Below, in pieces: positions 54,511 to 62,826 of a stretch of DNA of 64,000 nt (position 1 is the stretch's first letter; each line of letters opens with the position of its first letter). Below the pieces are notes generated by a model. The model did no database searches, had not been told where the DNA came from, and saw only the letters and a list, made by a program, of their open reading frames with translations. The stretch covers positions 62,001 through 126,000 of the forward strand of contig CAIKMD010000006.1 of the NCBI GenBank assembly GCA_903828515.1, in the 5' to 3' direction. The DNA is from an uncultured Rhodospirillales bacterium. GTDB lineage: Bacteria > Pseudomonadota > Alphaproteobacteria > ATCC43930 > CGMCC-115725. The position numbers were made by a program, and so were the translations under genes.

Positions 54511-54630
54511 ATCGGCCCCGGCCGCTATGGTGGAGGTCGACAGACCGCCTCTCGGCGATTCCCGACATCGGTTTCCGGAGCCGGCACTCGTTACCCGGCC
54601 TTAACTTTTCATAGATAGAGGCGCAAGCAC

Positions 54631-56505
54631 GTGTCCGACGTCGACAAGCCGCCAATCCCCACGCTGGGAGATTTGAGTGGCGCCGAGCAAGGCGGCGTGT
54701 TGCGCCGATTCATCCGATTGGCGTGTCCCTATTTCTCGTCGGACGAAAAATGGGTCGCCCGCGGGCTGGTCGTCGGGGTCATCGCCCTCACGCTGCTGCA
54801 GCTCGCGATTCAGATCCGACTCAATCTGTGGAATCGCGATTTCTTCAATGCCCTCGATGCGCGCGACTGGCATGAGTTCCTCGGCATCATGGGCATGTTC
54901 GCCTTCCTCGCCGCCGCGAGTATGGGCACGGCGGTCTATCAGGTCTATCTGAAGCAGCTGCTTCAACTGCGCTGGCGGCGTTGGCTGACCACGAAGCTCG
55001 TGGGCTCCTGGCTCGAGAACGGGCGTCATTACCAGCTCAATTTCATCGTGTCGGCAGTCGACAACCCCGATCAGCGTATCGCCGAGAACATCCGGGGTGC
55101 GACCGAGCTGGCGCTCGAATTCGCGCTCGGCATCATCAATGCGGCGCTCACCCTGATCTCGTTCACCAGCATCCTCTGGATGCTGTCGGGGACCCTGGAC
55201 GTGACGTTCGGCAAATATGCCTTCGGCATTCCCGGCTACATGGTCTGGGCGGCGCTGATCTATGCCGCGTTCGGATCGCTGGTGACGTACATCGTCGGGC
55301 GGCCGATCATCGCGGCGAATTTCCAGCAAAACGCGGCCGAAGCGGATTATCGCTACGCGCTGGTGCGCCTGCGCGAAAACAGCGAGGGCGTCGCCTTCAT
55401 CCGCGGCGAGGGCGACGAGCAGAAAGGCCTCACGAAATTCTTCGGCCAGGTCTATCTGGCGACGACCCATCTCATGCGGACCCAGCGTCGGCTGATGTGG
55501 CTGACCAGCGGCTACGGCATGATCGGCATGGTCTATCCGACGTTGATCGCCAGCCCGCGCTATTTCGCCAACGCAATCACGCTCGGCGGCCTGATGCAGA
55601 TCACCGCCGCGTTCGGCCAGGTTCAGACCGGGCTCACCTGGTTCGTCGATAATTTTCCGCGCATCGCCGAGTGGCGCGCGCATGTCGAGCGGCTGCTCGA
55701 ATTCGCCCAGACCCTCGAAGTAACCGCGGAGGCAACCTCGGCGACCGGCGAAAGCACGAGCATTACGCTCGTCGAGGGCGAACCGGCCGACGATGCGGCA
55801 TCGTTGACCTTCATCGATCTGCAGATCGCCCATGCCGACGGCAGCATCGTGATCGGCGAGACCAATACCAAGATCGCCAAGGGCGAGCGGGTGCTGATCG
55901 TCGGCGATTCCGGCAGCGGCAAGAGCACGCTGTTCCGCGCCATTGCCGGACTCTGGCCATGGGGCGCCGGCAGTATTCTGCTGCCCTCGCGCGCCGAGAT
56001 CATGTTCATGCCGCAGCGTTCCTACATGCCGCTCGGCAGCCTGCACGCGGCACTGGCCTATCCGTCGCCGCTGCGGCATTTCACCAAAGCGGCGTCCAAG
56101 GCGGCGCTGAAACGATGTGGGCTCGAGGCCCTGGTTCCTCGGCTCGACGAGGTCGAACGCTGGGATCGTGTTCTCAGCGTTGGTGAACAGCAGCGCGTGG
56201 CGTTTGCGCGGCTGTTGCTGCACAAGCCGGGCTGGGTCTTCATGGACGAGGCGACCTCGGCTCTCGATGAGGATACCCAGACCTCGATGATGAATTTATT
56301 CAAGGAAGAGCTCGCGGGTTCGACCCTGATCTCGATCGCACATCGGCCGGGGCTCGATGTCTTTCACGACCGGACCCTGAGCCTGGTCAAGACCGATACC
56401 GGGGCGCGTCTCGTGACCAAGCGCCGTGGCAACGCGTCCGGCCACCCGACCCGCGCGAGTGTGCTGCGCAAGAAAATATTGAAATCTCTCAGCGCCAGGC
56501 GCTGA
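54631..56505 (+). CDS. SbmA/BacA- or YddA-type ABC transporter (fused membrane and ATPase domains)
   Basis: 624 residues, GTG start. N-terminal membrane domain of the ABC_membrane_2 / SbmA_BacA kind (helices near 45-70, 90-110, 170-215; NIRGATELALEFALGIINAA), then an ATPase with Walker A GDSGSGKST, signature LSVGEQQRVAFARLLL and Walker B WVFMDEATSALDE. The group includes importers of peptides, cobalamin and very-long-chain acids; substrate unknown. Transcription probably starts at element 6. Confidence 0.9.
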   Translation: MSDVDKPPIPTLGDLSGAEQGGVLRRFIRLACPYFSSDEKWVARGLVVGVIALTLLQLAIQIRLNLWNRDFFNALDARDWHEFLGIMGMFAFLAAASMGTAVYQVYLKQLLQLRWRRWLTTKLVGSWLENGRHYQLNFIVSAVDNPDQRIAENIRGATELALEFALGIINAALTLISFTSILWMLSGTLDVTFGKYAFGIPGYMVWAALIYAAFGSLVTYIVGRPIIAANFQQNAAEADYRYALVRLRENSEGVAFIRGEGDEQKGLTKFFGQVYLATTHLMRTQRRLMWLTSGYGMIGMVYPTLIASPRYFANAITLGGLMQITAAFGQVQTGLTWFVDNFPRIAEWRAHVERLLEFAQTLEVTAEATSATGESTSITLVEGEPADDAASLTFIDLQIAHADGSIVIGETNTKIAKGERVLIVGDSGSGKSTLFRAIAGLWPWGAGSILLPSRAEIMFMPQRSYMPLGSLHAALAYPSPLRHFTKAASKAALKRCGLEALVPRLDEVERWDRVLSVGEQQRVAFARLLLHKPGWVFMDEATSALDEDTQTSMMNLFKEELAGSTLISIAHRPGLDVFHDRTLSLVKTDTGARLVTKRRGNASGHPTRASVLRKKILKSLSARR

Positions 56506-56512
56506 TCGCGGT

Positions 56513-57700
56513 TCAGACCGCCATTTGCGCGATGGCGGCGGCTTCGGCGGCGGACGCATCTTCGTTCAATCCGCGCGGGCGGCGCAGCCGGTCGGGATAG
56601 ACCCAGCGTTTGGGCTCGCGGCCATCGGCCAGGTCGCTCAAATCCTGCATCCAGAGCTGACGCAGGAGTTTCACCGCGTGATCGGAACTGCCGAGGCATT
56701 CGGCGTCGCGGTCGGCGAACACGCCTTGCGCGGTCTGCGCCACATGATCCTGCAGATTGACGATGTCGGGCCGATGCGCGACGTCGCGCAGACGCAGTTT
56801 GCCGGCCAGGATCTGGCGCGCGATCTCGGCGGTCGGGATCAGTTCCGCCGTCTTGGCCTTGCCGGCGCGGCGGCGCGCGACGAAGCCCGCGCGTTCTTCC
56901 GGTGCGACGGTGAACAGCTCGACCACGAAGGATTTGTGGATCGCGTCGTCGATCGGCACTCGCCACGACATATAGAGGGCCCATTCGGTGACCACCGGGT
57001 CGCTGGCGGGATGGACGAAGGTCAGGATGTTCGGCATCAGGAAATGGGTGAGCCGCACGGCTTCGTTCGAGCGCAGCCCGTATTGCACGACGCCGTAATC
57101 GGTGATCTCGCCGCGCACTTTCGGCACGTCGTGATTGAGCACGTCGAACGCGGACGAGCGATGGGTGAAGGGCAGATGCGCCTCGTCGACGCCGTTCTCG
57201 ATGTTCTGGAAGTAATTGCACTCGCGCACATACATATAGGCGTCGAGCACGCCGTCGGCCTCCATCTCGGGGAGGCGCGGCAGTTCCGGCACGGCGCCTT
57301 CGCCCATATAGACGAAAATCATTCCGAGGTATTCCTGCACCGGATAGGCCTTGATCTTGACCTTGTCGGCGAAGCTGTGCTCGTGCTCGGCTGGTTGTTC
57401 GACGCAGTTTCCCGCACCGTCGTATTTCCAGCCGTGATAGAGGCAGCGGATGCAATCGTCCTCGACGAAGCCAACGGATAATTGCGCGCCGCGATGGGCG
57501 CACCGATGCGCCACGGCGTGCGGCGTTCCGCCTTCGCCGCGATAAAGGGTGAATTCGTCGCCCATAATCTTCAGCGGCATGGCGAAGCCGGGCTTCAAAT
57601 CGTCGGCCAGGAGGACGGGCTGCCAGAAACGGCGCAAATACCGCCCCGCTAGGGTGCCGGCGCCGGTTTTCATCATCGTGTCGAAGTCGATCTTGGTCAT
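56513..57700 (-). CDS. Rieske-type ring-hydroxylating oxygenase, large subunit
   Basis: 395 residues from ATG 57700. Rieske ligands Cys67-x-His69 and Cys86-x2-His89 with the normal 16-residue gap (CAHRGAQ, CLYHGW). The catalytic iron motif follows at NIENGVDEAHLPFTH. No small subunit, ferredoxin or reductase gene is adjacent, so electrons come from elsewhere, as in O-demethylase-type single-component oxygenases. Divergent from the gentisate-dioxygenase-like gene; ends 8 bp from the ABC gene. Confidence 0.9.
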   Translation of the reverse strand: MTKIDFDTMMKTGAGTLAGRYLRRFWQPVLLADDLKPGFAMPLKIMGDEFTLYRGEGGTPHAVAHRCAHRGAQLSVGFVEDDCIRCLYHGWKYDGAGNCVEQPAEHEHSFADKVKIKAYPVQEYLGMIFVYMGEGAVPELPRLPEMEADGVLDAYMYVRECNYFQNIENGVDEAHLPFTHRSSAFDVLNHDVPKVRGEITDYGVVQYGLRSNEAVRLTHFLMPNILTFVHPASDPVVTEWALYMSWRVPIDDAIHKSFVVELFTVAPEERAGFVARRRAGKAKTAELIPTAEIARQILAGKLRLRDVAHRPDIVNLQDHVAQTAQGVFADRDAECLGSSDHAVKLLRQLWMQDLSDLADGREPKRWVYPDRLRRPRGLNEDASAAEAAAIAQMAV

Positions 57701-57868
57701 CGCTTCCACCCCATTTCGTCTTCCTGTTTCTATGCCCATCTTCGCCGGGGTGGGCGGGTTTTTCAACCGGGGGAGATGAAATCGCGGGCCGGATGGAGTA
57801 TCTGATAGGGACGGAAGGCGGCTCTCTCGCAACGCCGCGAAGCGCGCCAAGCCAGGAGTTCAAGGGCG

Positions 57869-58933
57869 ATGACCGACGCGAAGCCCGATAATGCCGCCGA
57901 GCGGGAACGTTATTACGCCAAGGTCGGTGCGAAGGATCTTTCGCCGTTGTGGACGACGACGCTCGTTCCGCCCTTGCCCAAGAATCATGTCAAATCGGTC
58001 CCGCATCTTTGGGATTTCGACAACGTGCTGCGGCCGCTGCTGCTTGAAGCCGGCGGCCTGATCACCGCGAAGGAAGCCAATCGCCGCGTGCTGTCGCTCG
58101 AGAACCCCGGTCTCGGCAAGCCGCCGCGGATTCTCGAATCGCTTTATGCCGGATTGCAGATGATCCTGCCTGGCGAATGCGCGCCGGCGCATCGTCATTC
58201 GCCCTCGGCCCTGCGCTTCATCATCGAAGGCGACGGCCATGCCTGGACCGCGGTGAGCGGCGAGAAATCCTATATGAAGCCGGGCGACTTCATCATCACC
58301 CCGTCGAATACCTGGCACGATCATGGCCATGACGGCGAGGGGCCGTTCTTCTGGATGGACGGTCTCGACATTCCGATGGTGGCGACGTTCGGGCCGATGT
58401 TCTTCGAGCATTATCCCGAGGATCGCGCGCCGCAGCACCGGCCGCCGGGCGACAGTCTCGCGCGGTATGGCGCCAACATGCGGCCGGTCAACGAAACCTG
58501 GTCGAAGCCCGAATCGCCGATCTTTTCTTATCCTTACGATCGCTCGCGCGAAGCCTTGGAGCATCTGCGCAAGAACCGCGAATGGGATCCTTATGACGGC
58601 ATCCGCCTGAGCTACATCGATCCGACAACGGGTGGCAGCGCGATGCCGACGATTTCGGCGTTCCTTCAGCTCGTGCCCAAAGGCTTCAAGACCGAAACCT
58701 ATCGCACCACCGAGAACACGGTGTTCTCGCCAGTCGAGGGACGCGGCCGGCTTTATGTCGGCGAAGGCGAGAATGCGAAGATCATCGAGTGGAAGCCGCG
58801 CGATATCTTCGCGGTGCCGTGCTGGGTGCCCTATCGGCTCGAAGCCGACGAGGACGCCTTCCTGTTCAGCTTCTCCGATCGCGTCGCCCAGCAAAAACTC
58901 GGTCTCTGGCGCGAGAACCGGGGAAACGCCTAA
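57869..58933 (+). CDS. Gentisate 1,2-dioxygenase-like bicupin
   Basis: 354 residues. First cupin carries the iron ligands His108, His110 (PAHRHSPSALRFIIEGDG) and His150 (NTWHDHGHDGEG). The layout and the N-terminal LWTTTLVPPLP match gentisate dioxygenase, which opens gentisate to maleylpyruvate; 1-hydroxy-2-naphthoate or salicylate dioxygenases are close alternatives. Its stop overlaps the convergent luciferase-like gene (CTAA). A nearby fumarylacetoacetase-family hydrolase and the GSTs at 39 kb would complete a gentisate route. Confidence 0.87.
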   Translation: MTDAKPDNAAERERYYAKVGAKDLSPLWTTTLVPPLPKNHVKSVPHLWDFDNVLRPLLLEAGGLITAKEANRRVLSLENPGLGKPPRILESLYAGLQMILPGECAPAHRHSPSALRFIIEGDGHAWTAVSGEKSYMKPGDFIITPSNTWHDHGHDGEGPFFWMDGLDIPMVATFGPMFFEHYPEDRAPQHRPPGDSLARYGANMRPVNETWSKPESPIFSYPYDRSREALEHLRKNREWDPYDGIRLSYIDPTTGGSAMPTISAFLQLVPKGFKTETYRTTENTVFSPVEGRGRLYVGEGENAKIIEWKPRDIFAVPCWVPYRLEADEDAFLFSFSDRVAQQKLGLWRENRGNA

Positions 58934-59994
58934 GGTTTGATACCGCGCAGCTTCGGCATCACTTCGCCGGCGAAGAGCCGATGCGAGCGTTGCGCATGCG
59001 CGAAGGACATGCCGCCGAAATAAAAGGTGCAATCGATCTGGGTGAAGCCCATCAATTCGTGCGCGCGTTCCAACGTCTTGATCGCGTCGGCGGGCGTGCC
59101 GATGATGACGCGGCATTCGTCGATGATCTTGTCGAGATCGCGCAGTTCGTCGGCGATCTTGTCCCGCTTCGCGGCCTCTTCGCGTTCGGAATCGAGACGT
59201 AACCGGTCGATCGTGTGAGTCGTCGCGTTCATGTAGCGACTCAGCGCTTCGGTGCCGATCGCTTTCGCCTCGTCGCGGTTCTCGGCCAGCACGACCTGAT
59301 AATGCACCGAGATTTCGTGTTCGCCGGCTTTGTGGCCGGCGGCTTTCCACGAATCGCGATAGAGTTGGTTGAGCTTGATCAGCGGCGCCACGCCACGATA
59401 GGCGACGGTCATGATCCGATGGCCCTGCGTGCCGGCCCATTCGAAACTCGCCGGTGTGCCGCTGCAGGACAGCCAGATCGGCGGATGCGGTCGCTGTTGC
59501 GGGCGCGGCCAGACTTCGATGTCGTCGTAGCGGAAGAACGGCCCGTGATGGGAAAAGCGTTCGCCCGACCATGCCTTGCGGACGACGGCAAGCCCGTCCT
59601 TCAACCTGTCCTGGCCGCTGTCGCGGTCGATCCCGAACCGGTCGTAATCGAAGGCGACGAAGCCGCGGCCGACGCCGAGTTCGGCGCGGCCGTCGGACAT
59701 CAGGTCGAGCATCGCCATCTGCTCGGCGATCTCGATCGGGTTGTGCAGCGGCAGCACGATGATCGAGGTGCCGAGCTTGGCGTGCTTGGTCCGTTGCGCC
59801 AGCGCCGACAGCAGCATCGGCGGCGACGGGACGATGCCGCCATAGGAATCGAAATGATGCTCGTTGGCCCACAGGGAATCGAAACCGGCGGATTCGCTTT
59901 CGGCGAGGAAGTCGACGAAGCGCCGGGTGAATTCCCCGACCGTGCCGTCGACTTCAGGGAAATAGGTCGGAAGACAGAAATGCCCGAATTTCAT
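58930..59994 (-). CDS. LLM-class (luciferase-like) flavin-dependent oxidoreductase
   Basis: 354 residues from ATG 59994. Bacterial luciferase-like barrel: MKFGHFCLPTYFPEVDG, SLWANEHHFDSYGG, and the F420/FMN-side VGRGFVAFDYDRFGID. Acts as a monooxygenase on an unknown organic substrate, usually with reduced FMN. An in-frame 32-residue upward extension is possible but is Arg-rich and unlikely. Confidence 0.88.
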   Translation of the reverse strand: MKFGHFCLPTYFPEVDGTVGEFTRRFVDFLAESESAGFDSLWANEHHFDSYGGIVPSPPMLLSALAQRTKHAKLGTSIIVLPLHNPIEIAEQMAMLDLMSDGRAELGVGRGFVAFDYDRFGIDRDSGQDRLKDGLAVVRKAWSGERFSHHGPFFRYDDIEVWPRPQQRPHPPIWLSCSGTPASFEWAGTQGHRIMTVAYRGVAPLIKLNQLYRDSWKAAGHKAGEHEISVHYQVVLAENRDEAKAIGTEALSRYMNATTHTIDRLRLDSEREEAAKRDKIADELRDLDKIIDECRVIIGTPADAIKTLERAHELMGFTQIDCTFYFGGMSFAHAQRSHRLFAGEVMPKLRGIKP

Positions 59995-60130
59995 GATTGC
60001 CTGATTCTTGCCCGATATGGCGTCTCTTAAAGGCCGCGCGCGGATTTCTGTCCATCGGAATCTGCCTTCGCGCGCCGCGCGCGCCGGCATAAACTTGGCG
60101 CTCGTACCCTCCGGGAAAGGCGTCGATCCG

Positions 60131-61111
60131 ATGAAAGCCGTTCAACTGAGCCGCACCGGCGGTCCCGATGTCCTCGACTATGTCGATCTGCCGGATCCGG
60201 TGCCGGGTCCTGGCGAGGTGCTGGTGAAGGCGCACGCGATCGGCGTCGCCAAGCCGGATGCGCTGTTTCGCACCGGCGTCTATCGCTGGATGCCGGCGCT
60301 CCCGGCAACGCCCGGCGCCGAGATGAGCGGCCGGATCGAAAAGCTCGGGCCGGGTGTCGACGGCTTCACGGTAGGACAGAAGGTACTGGTCTATCACCTC
60401 GGCGGTGGCTGCTATGCCGAGAAAATCGCGGTGACGGCACGCGACGTCACGGCCTTGCCCGATACGGTCGATCTCGACGATGCGGTCAGCATCCCCAATT
60501 TTCAGGTCGCCTGGGCGCTGCTCAACGTTGCCGCGCGCGGCCTCGATCCGAAGGCGATCTATATCAACGGCGCCGCCGGCGGCATCGGCAGCGCGGTGCT
60601 GAACTGGTGCCGGCTTGGCGGCCTGACCGTGATCGCCGGCGCCGGCTCCGCCGAGAAATGCGTCTTTGCCGAAAGCCAGGGCGCCACCCATACGATCGAC
60701 TACAGCCGCGAGACCGTCGTCGAGCGCGTGCTGGCGCTGACCGATGGACGCGGCGCCGATCTCATCCTCGATCAGGTCGTCGGCAAGGATTTCACCGATA
60801 ACTTGAAAATGCTGGCGCCGCTCGGCCTCGTCGTCTCGTTCAACGTGCTGGGCGGGCTACCGGAGAAAGACCTGTTCCGCGAGATGCGTGCTTTTCTGCC
60901 CAAGAGCCCGGCCGTGCGCTGTTTCACGATGCACAGTTTCGATCACGATCCGGCGGGCAAACAGCGCGTCGTCGCGGGCACGCTCGAACGCTTCGCCAGC
61001 GGACAGGCGAAGCCGCCGATCCATGCGAAGGTCCCACTGGCCGAGGTACGGCGCGCGCACGAACTTCTCGACGCGCGCCGAATCCTCGGCAAGCTGGTCC
61101 TGAAGCCCTGA
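60131..61111 (+). CDS. Zinc-free quinone oxidoreductase-like MDR protein
   Basis: 326 residues from ATG 60131. Medium-chain reductase fold with MKAVQLSRTGGPDVLDYVDLP, substrate groove GAEMSGRIEKLGPGVDGF and Rossmann motif INGAAGGIGSAV. The structural and catalytic Cys ligands of zinc alcohol dehydrogenases are absent, so it belongs with NADPH quinone/enone reductases. Transcribed away from the luciferase-like gene; convergent with the FAH gene 3 bp on. Confidence 0.88.
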   Translation: MKAVQLSRTGGPDVLDYVDLPDPVPGPGEVLVKAHAIGVAKPDALFRTGVYRWMPALPATPGAEMSGRIEKLGPGVDGFTVGQKVLVYHLGGGCYAEKIAVTARDVTALPDTVDLDDAVSIPNFQVAWALLNVAARGLDPKAIYINGAAGGIGSAVLNWCRLGGLTVIAGAGSAEKCVFAESQGATHTIDYSRETVVERVLALTDGRGADLILDQVVGKDFTDNLKMLAPLGLVVSFNVLGGLPEKDLFREMRAFLPKSPAVRCFTMHSFDHDPAGKQRVVAGTLERFASGQAKPPIHAKVPLAEVRRAHELLDARRILGKLVLKP

Positions 61112-61114
61112 GAT

Positions 61115-62035
61115 TTACCGCCGTATCGGCGTCGGGTCCGTGACGATCGGATTGGACAGCGTACCGAGCCCGTCGATCTCGACCTCGCAGGTATCGCCGG
61201 CGCGCATGTGCAACTGGCCGGCGACGATCACCTTGCCGATCGGCTTCTCGGGCTTCTCGCCGGGGTTGAGCGGCAGGGCGCCGGGCGAGCCGGTGACGAT
61301 CACGTCGCCGGGCTGGAGCGTATAGCCTTCCGAGAGATATTCGATCAGCCGCGGCACGTCGTGCAGCAGGCCGGAGATCTTCGCGCGTTGGCGCTCGATG
61401 CCGTTGAGGCGCGTGACCAGCGTATGATCCGCGGGATTGCCGAATTCATCGGGCGTCATCAGCCACGGTCCGAAACTGCCCGAGCGCTCGAAATTCTTGC
61501 CGAGGCCGAATTGCCGGTTATGGCCCTGGTACTCGCGCACCGAGCCTTCGTTGTAACAGGAATAGCCGGCGACATGGTCGAACGCTTCCTCGCGTTTGAT
61601 GAAGCGGCCGGGCTTGCCGATGACCACCGCCAGTTCGCCTTCGTAATCGAAGGCTTCGGCGATCTTGAGGTCCGGCGCCCAGAGCGGTTCCTTGTGCCCG
61701 ACCTGCGAGATCGGCATGCGCATGAAAATCTGCGGATAGATCGGCGAGGTCGGCAGGCCGGTCTCTTCGATATGAAGTTTGTAATTGAGCGCCAGCGCCC
61801 AGGTCGCGTGCGGTTCGCGGATCAGCGGATCGAAGGTCACGTCGTCGAGCGAGAGATCGGCGGATTTACCTTTGACCGCGGCACGCACGGCATTGAGGCT
61901 CGGATCGACTTCCAATATCCGGCGCAAATCGTTCGGCAGTGCGGGCGACGCTTTCGCGAGGGCAACGATCCCCTTGTCGCCGGTCACGACGCCGACGCCC
62001 GGTTTTCCCTGATGGCTGTAAGACACGATTTTCAT
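61115..62035 (-). CDS. Fumarylacetoacetate hydrolase family protein
   Basis: 306 residues from ATG 62035. FAH-fold metal ligands in AEAFDYEGELAVVIGK and YNEGSVREYQ, with TLQPGDVIVTGSPG near the C terminus. Family members hydrolyse fumarylpyruvate, acylpyruvates or 2-oxo-hept-4-ene-dioates. Next to a gentisate-dioxygenase-like gene, fumarylpyruvate hydrolase is the most attractive role; that is context, not proof. Confidence 0.88.
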   Translation of the reverse strand: MKIVSYSHQGKPGVGVVTGDKGIVALAKASPALPNDLRRILEVDPSLNAVRAAVKGKSADLSLDDVTFDPLIREPHATWALALNYKLHIEETGLPTSPIYPQIFMRMPISQVGHKEPLWAPDLKIAEAFDYEGELAVVIGKPGRFIKREEAFDHVAGYSCYNEGSVREYQGHNRQFGLGKNFERSGSFGPWLMTPDEFGNPADHTLVTRLNGIERQRAKISGLLHDVPRLIEYLSEGYTLQPGDVIVTGSPGALPLNPGEKPEKPIGKVIVAGQLHMRAGDTCEVEIDGLGTLSNPIVTDPTPIRR

Positions 62036-62255
62036 GAACAATTCCCCCCTTGATCGATTGGTGGGGATGTTAGTTCACCGGCCCACCGCTCGCCAGCAAA
62101 AGCGCGGCTTTTGATGCCGGGGTCTCACAAAAAGTTTAGGAAACCGTGGGTTTGGACACGGGGATTGTGCGGGGCCGCCCGACCTAAAATGGAAGAATCC
62201 CGCGGCAACCCCGTTGTCGGCTTTGGGCACGCCGCTTTTCAACCGCGATGGATCC

Positions 62256-62366
62256 ATGCGCGTTTTTCTCTATGCCGTGATCACTTTCTGGTTCGTGCTG
62301 GTCGCCGTCAGTGCGGTCGATCTCCACGCTGCCGCGACAGTGATCGGCCTCGTTCATCCGGCATGA
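62256..62366 (+). CDS. Possible 36-residue membrane peptide
   Basis: MRVFLYAVITFWFVLVAVSA then VDLHAAATVIGLVHPA and a stop. One hydrophobic helix. It lies in a 387-bp interval between the FAH gene and the secreted-protein gene that otherwise shows nothing I can support. No good ribosome site, so low confidence. Confidence 0.3.
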   Translation: MRVFLYAVITFWFVLVAVSAVDLHAAATVIGLVHPA

Positions 62367-62422
62367 AATCCCGTCGTCGCGTTCGACCGCCACGTGTAGA
62401 TCGATCTCCAGGAGACATTCCC

Positions 62423-62817
62423 ATGATAAAGACACTGAGGATCGCCGCCTTTGCCGCCGCCGCGACTTCCATCATTTTTCGCGCGGCGACCTGTCGGTCT
62501 GGCGCGGCGGACGCTGGGTTCACGATTGGCACGACGGCCGCTACGGCTGGTGGTGGTTCACCGGCGGCTATTGGTATTTCTATCCGCAGCCGGTCTATCC
62601 CTATCCGGACTATGTTCCGCCGGCCATCGTCGTGCAGCAGGCGCCGCCGGTGCCGACCGGCCTGCCGCCGGCGCAGAACTGGTATTACTGCGACAATCCC
62701 AAAGGCTATTACCCCTATGTCGCGTCCTGCGGCACGGCGTGGCGCGAGGTTCCGGCAACGCCCGCGCCGCAAGCACCGCCTGCGCCACCGCCGGGTCCGC
62801 CGCCCGGTCGTCCATAA
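62423..62817 (+). pseudogene. Secreted Trp/Tyr/Pro-rich small protein, frame broken near its signal peptide
   Basis: AGGAGA precedes ATG 62423, which starts a signal-like MIKTLRIAAFAAAATSIIF. The mature part reads in the -1 frame: GDLSVWRGGRWVHDWHDGRY, then Trp/Tyr-rich, PPAQNWYYCDNPKGYYPYV and a Pro-rich tail. The NWYYC...YYPYV pattern is typical of small secreted proteins of Proteobacteria. Inserting one T in the TTTTT run at 62475-62479 joins the two parts into 131 residues. Genuine mutation or a base-calling error in a T run are both possible. Confidence 0.6.
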
Positions 62818-62826
62818 CTCGATTTG

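Noticed and set aside
57860-59872. 670-codon minus-strand frame covering the gentisate-dioxygenase-like gene and part of the luciferase-like gene
   Set aside because: Spans two genes with strong motifs in other frames; no motif of its own.
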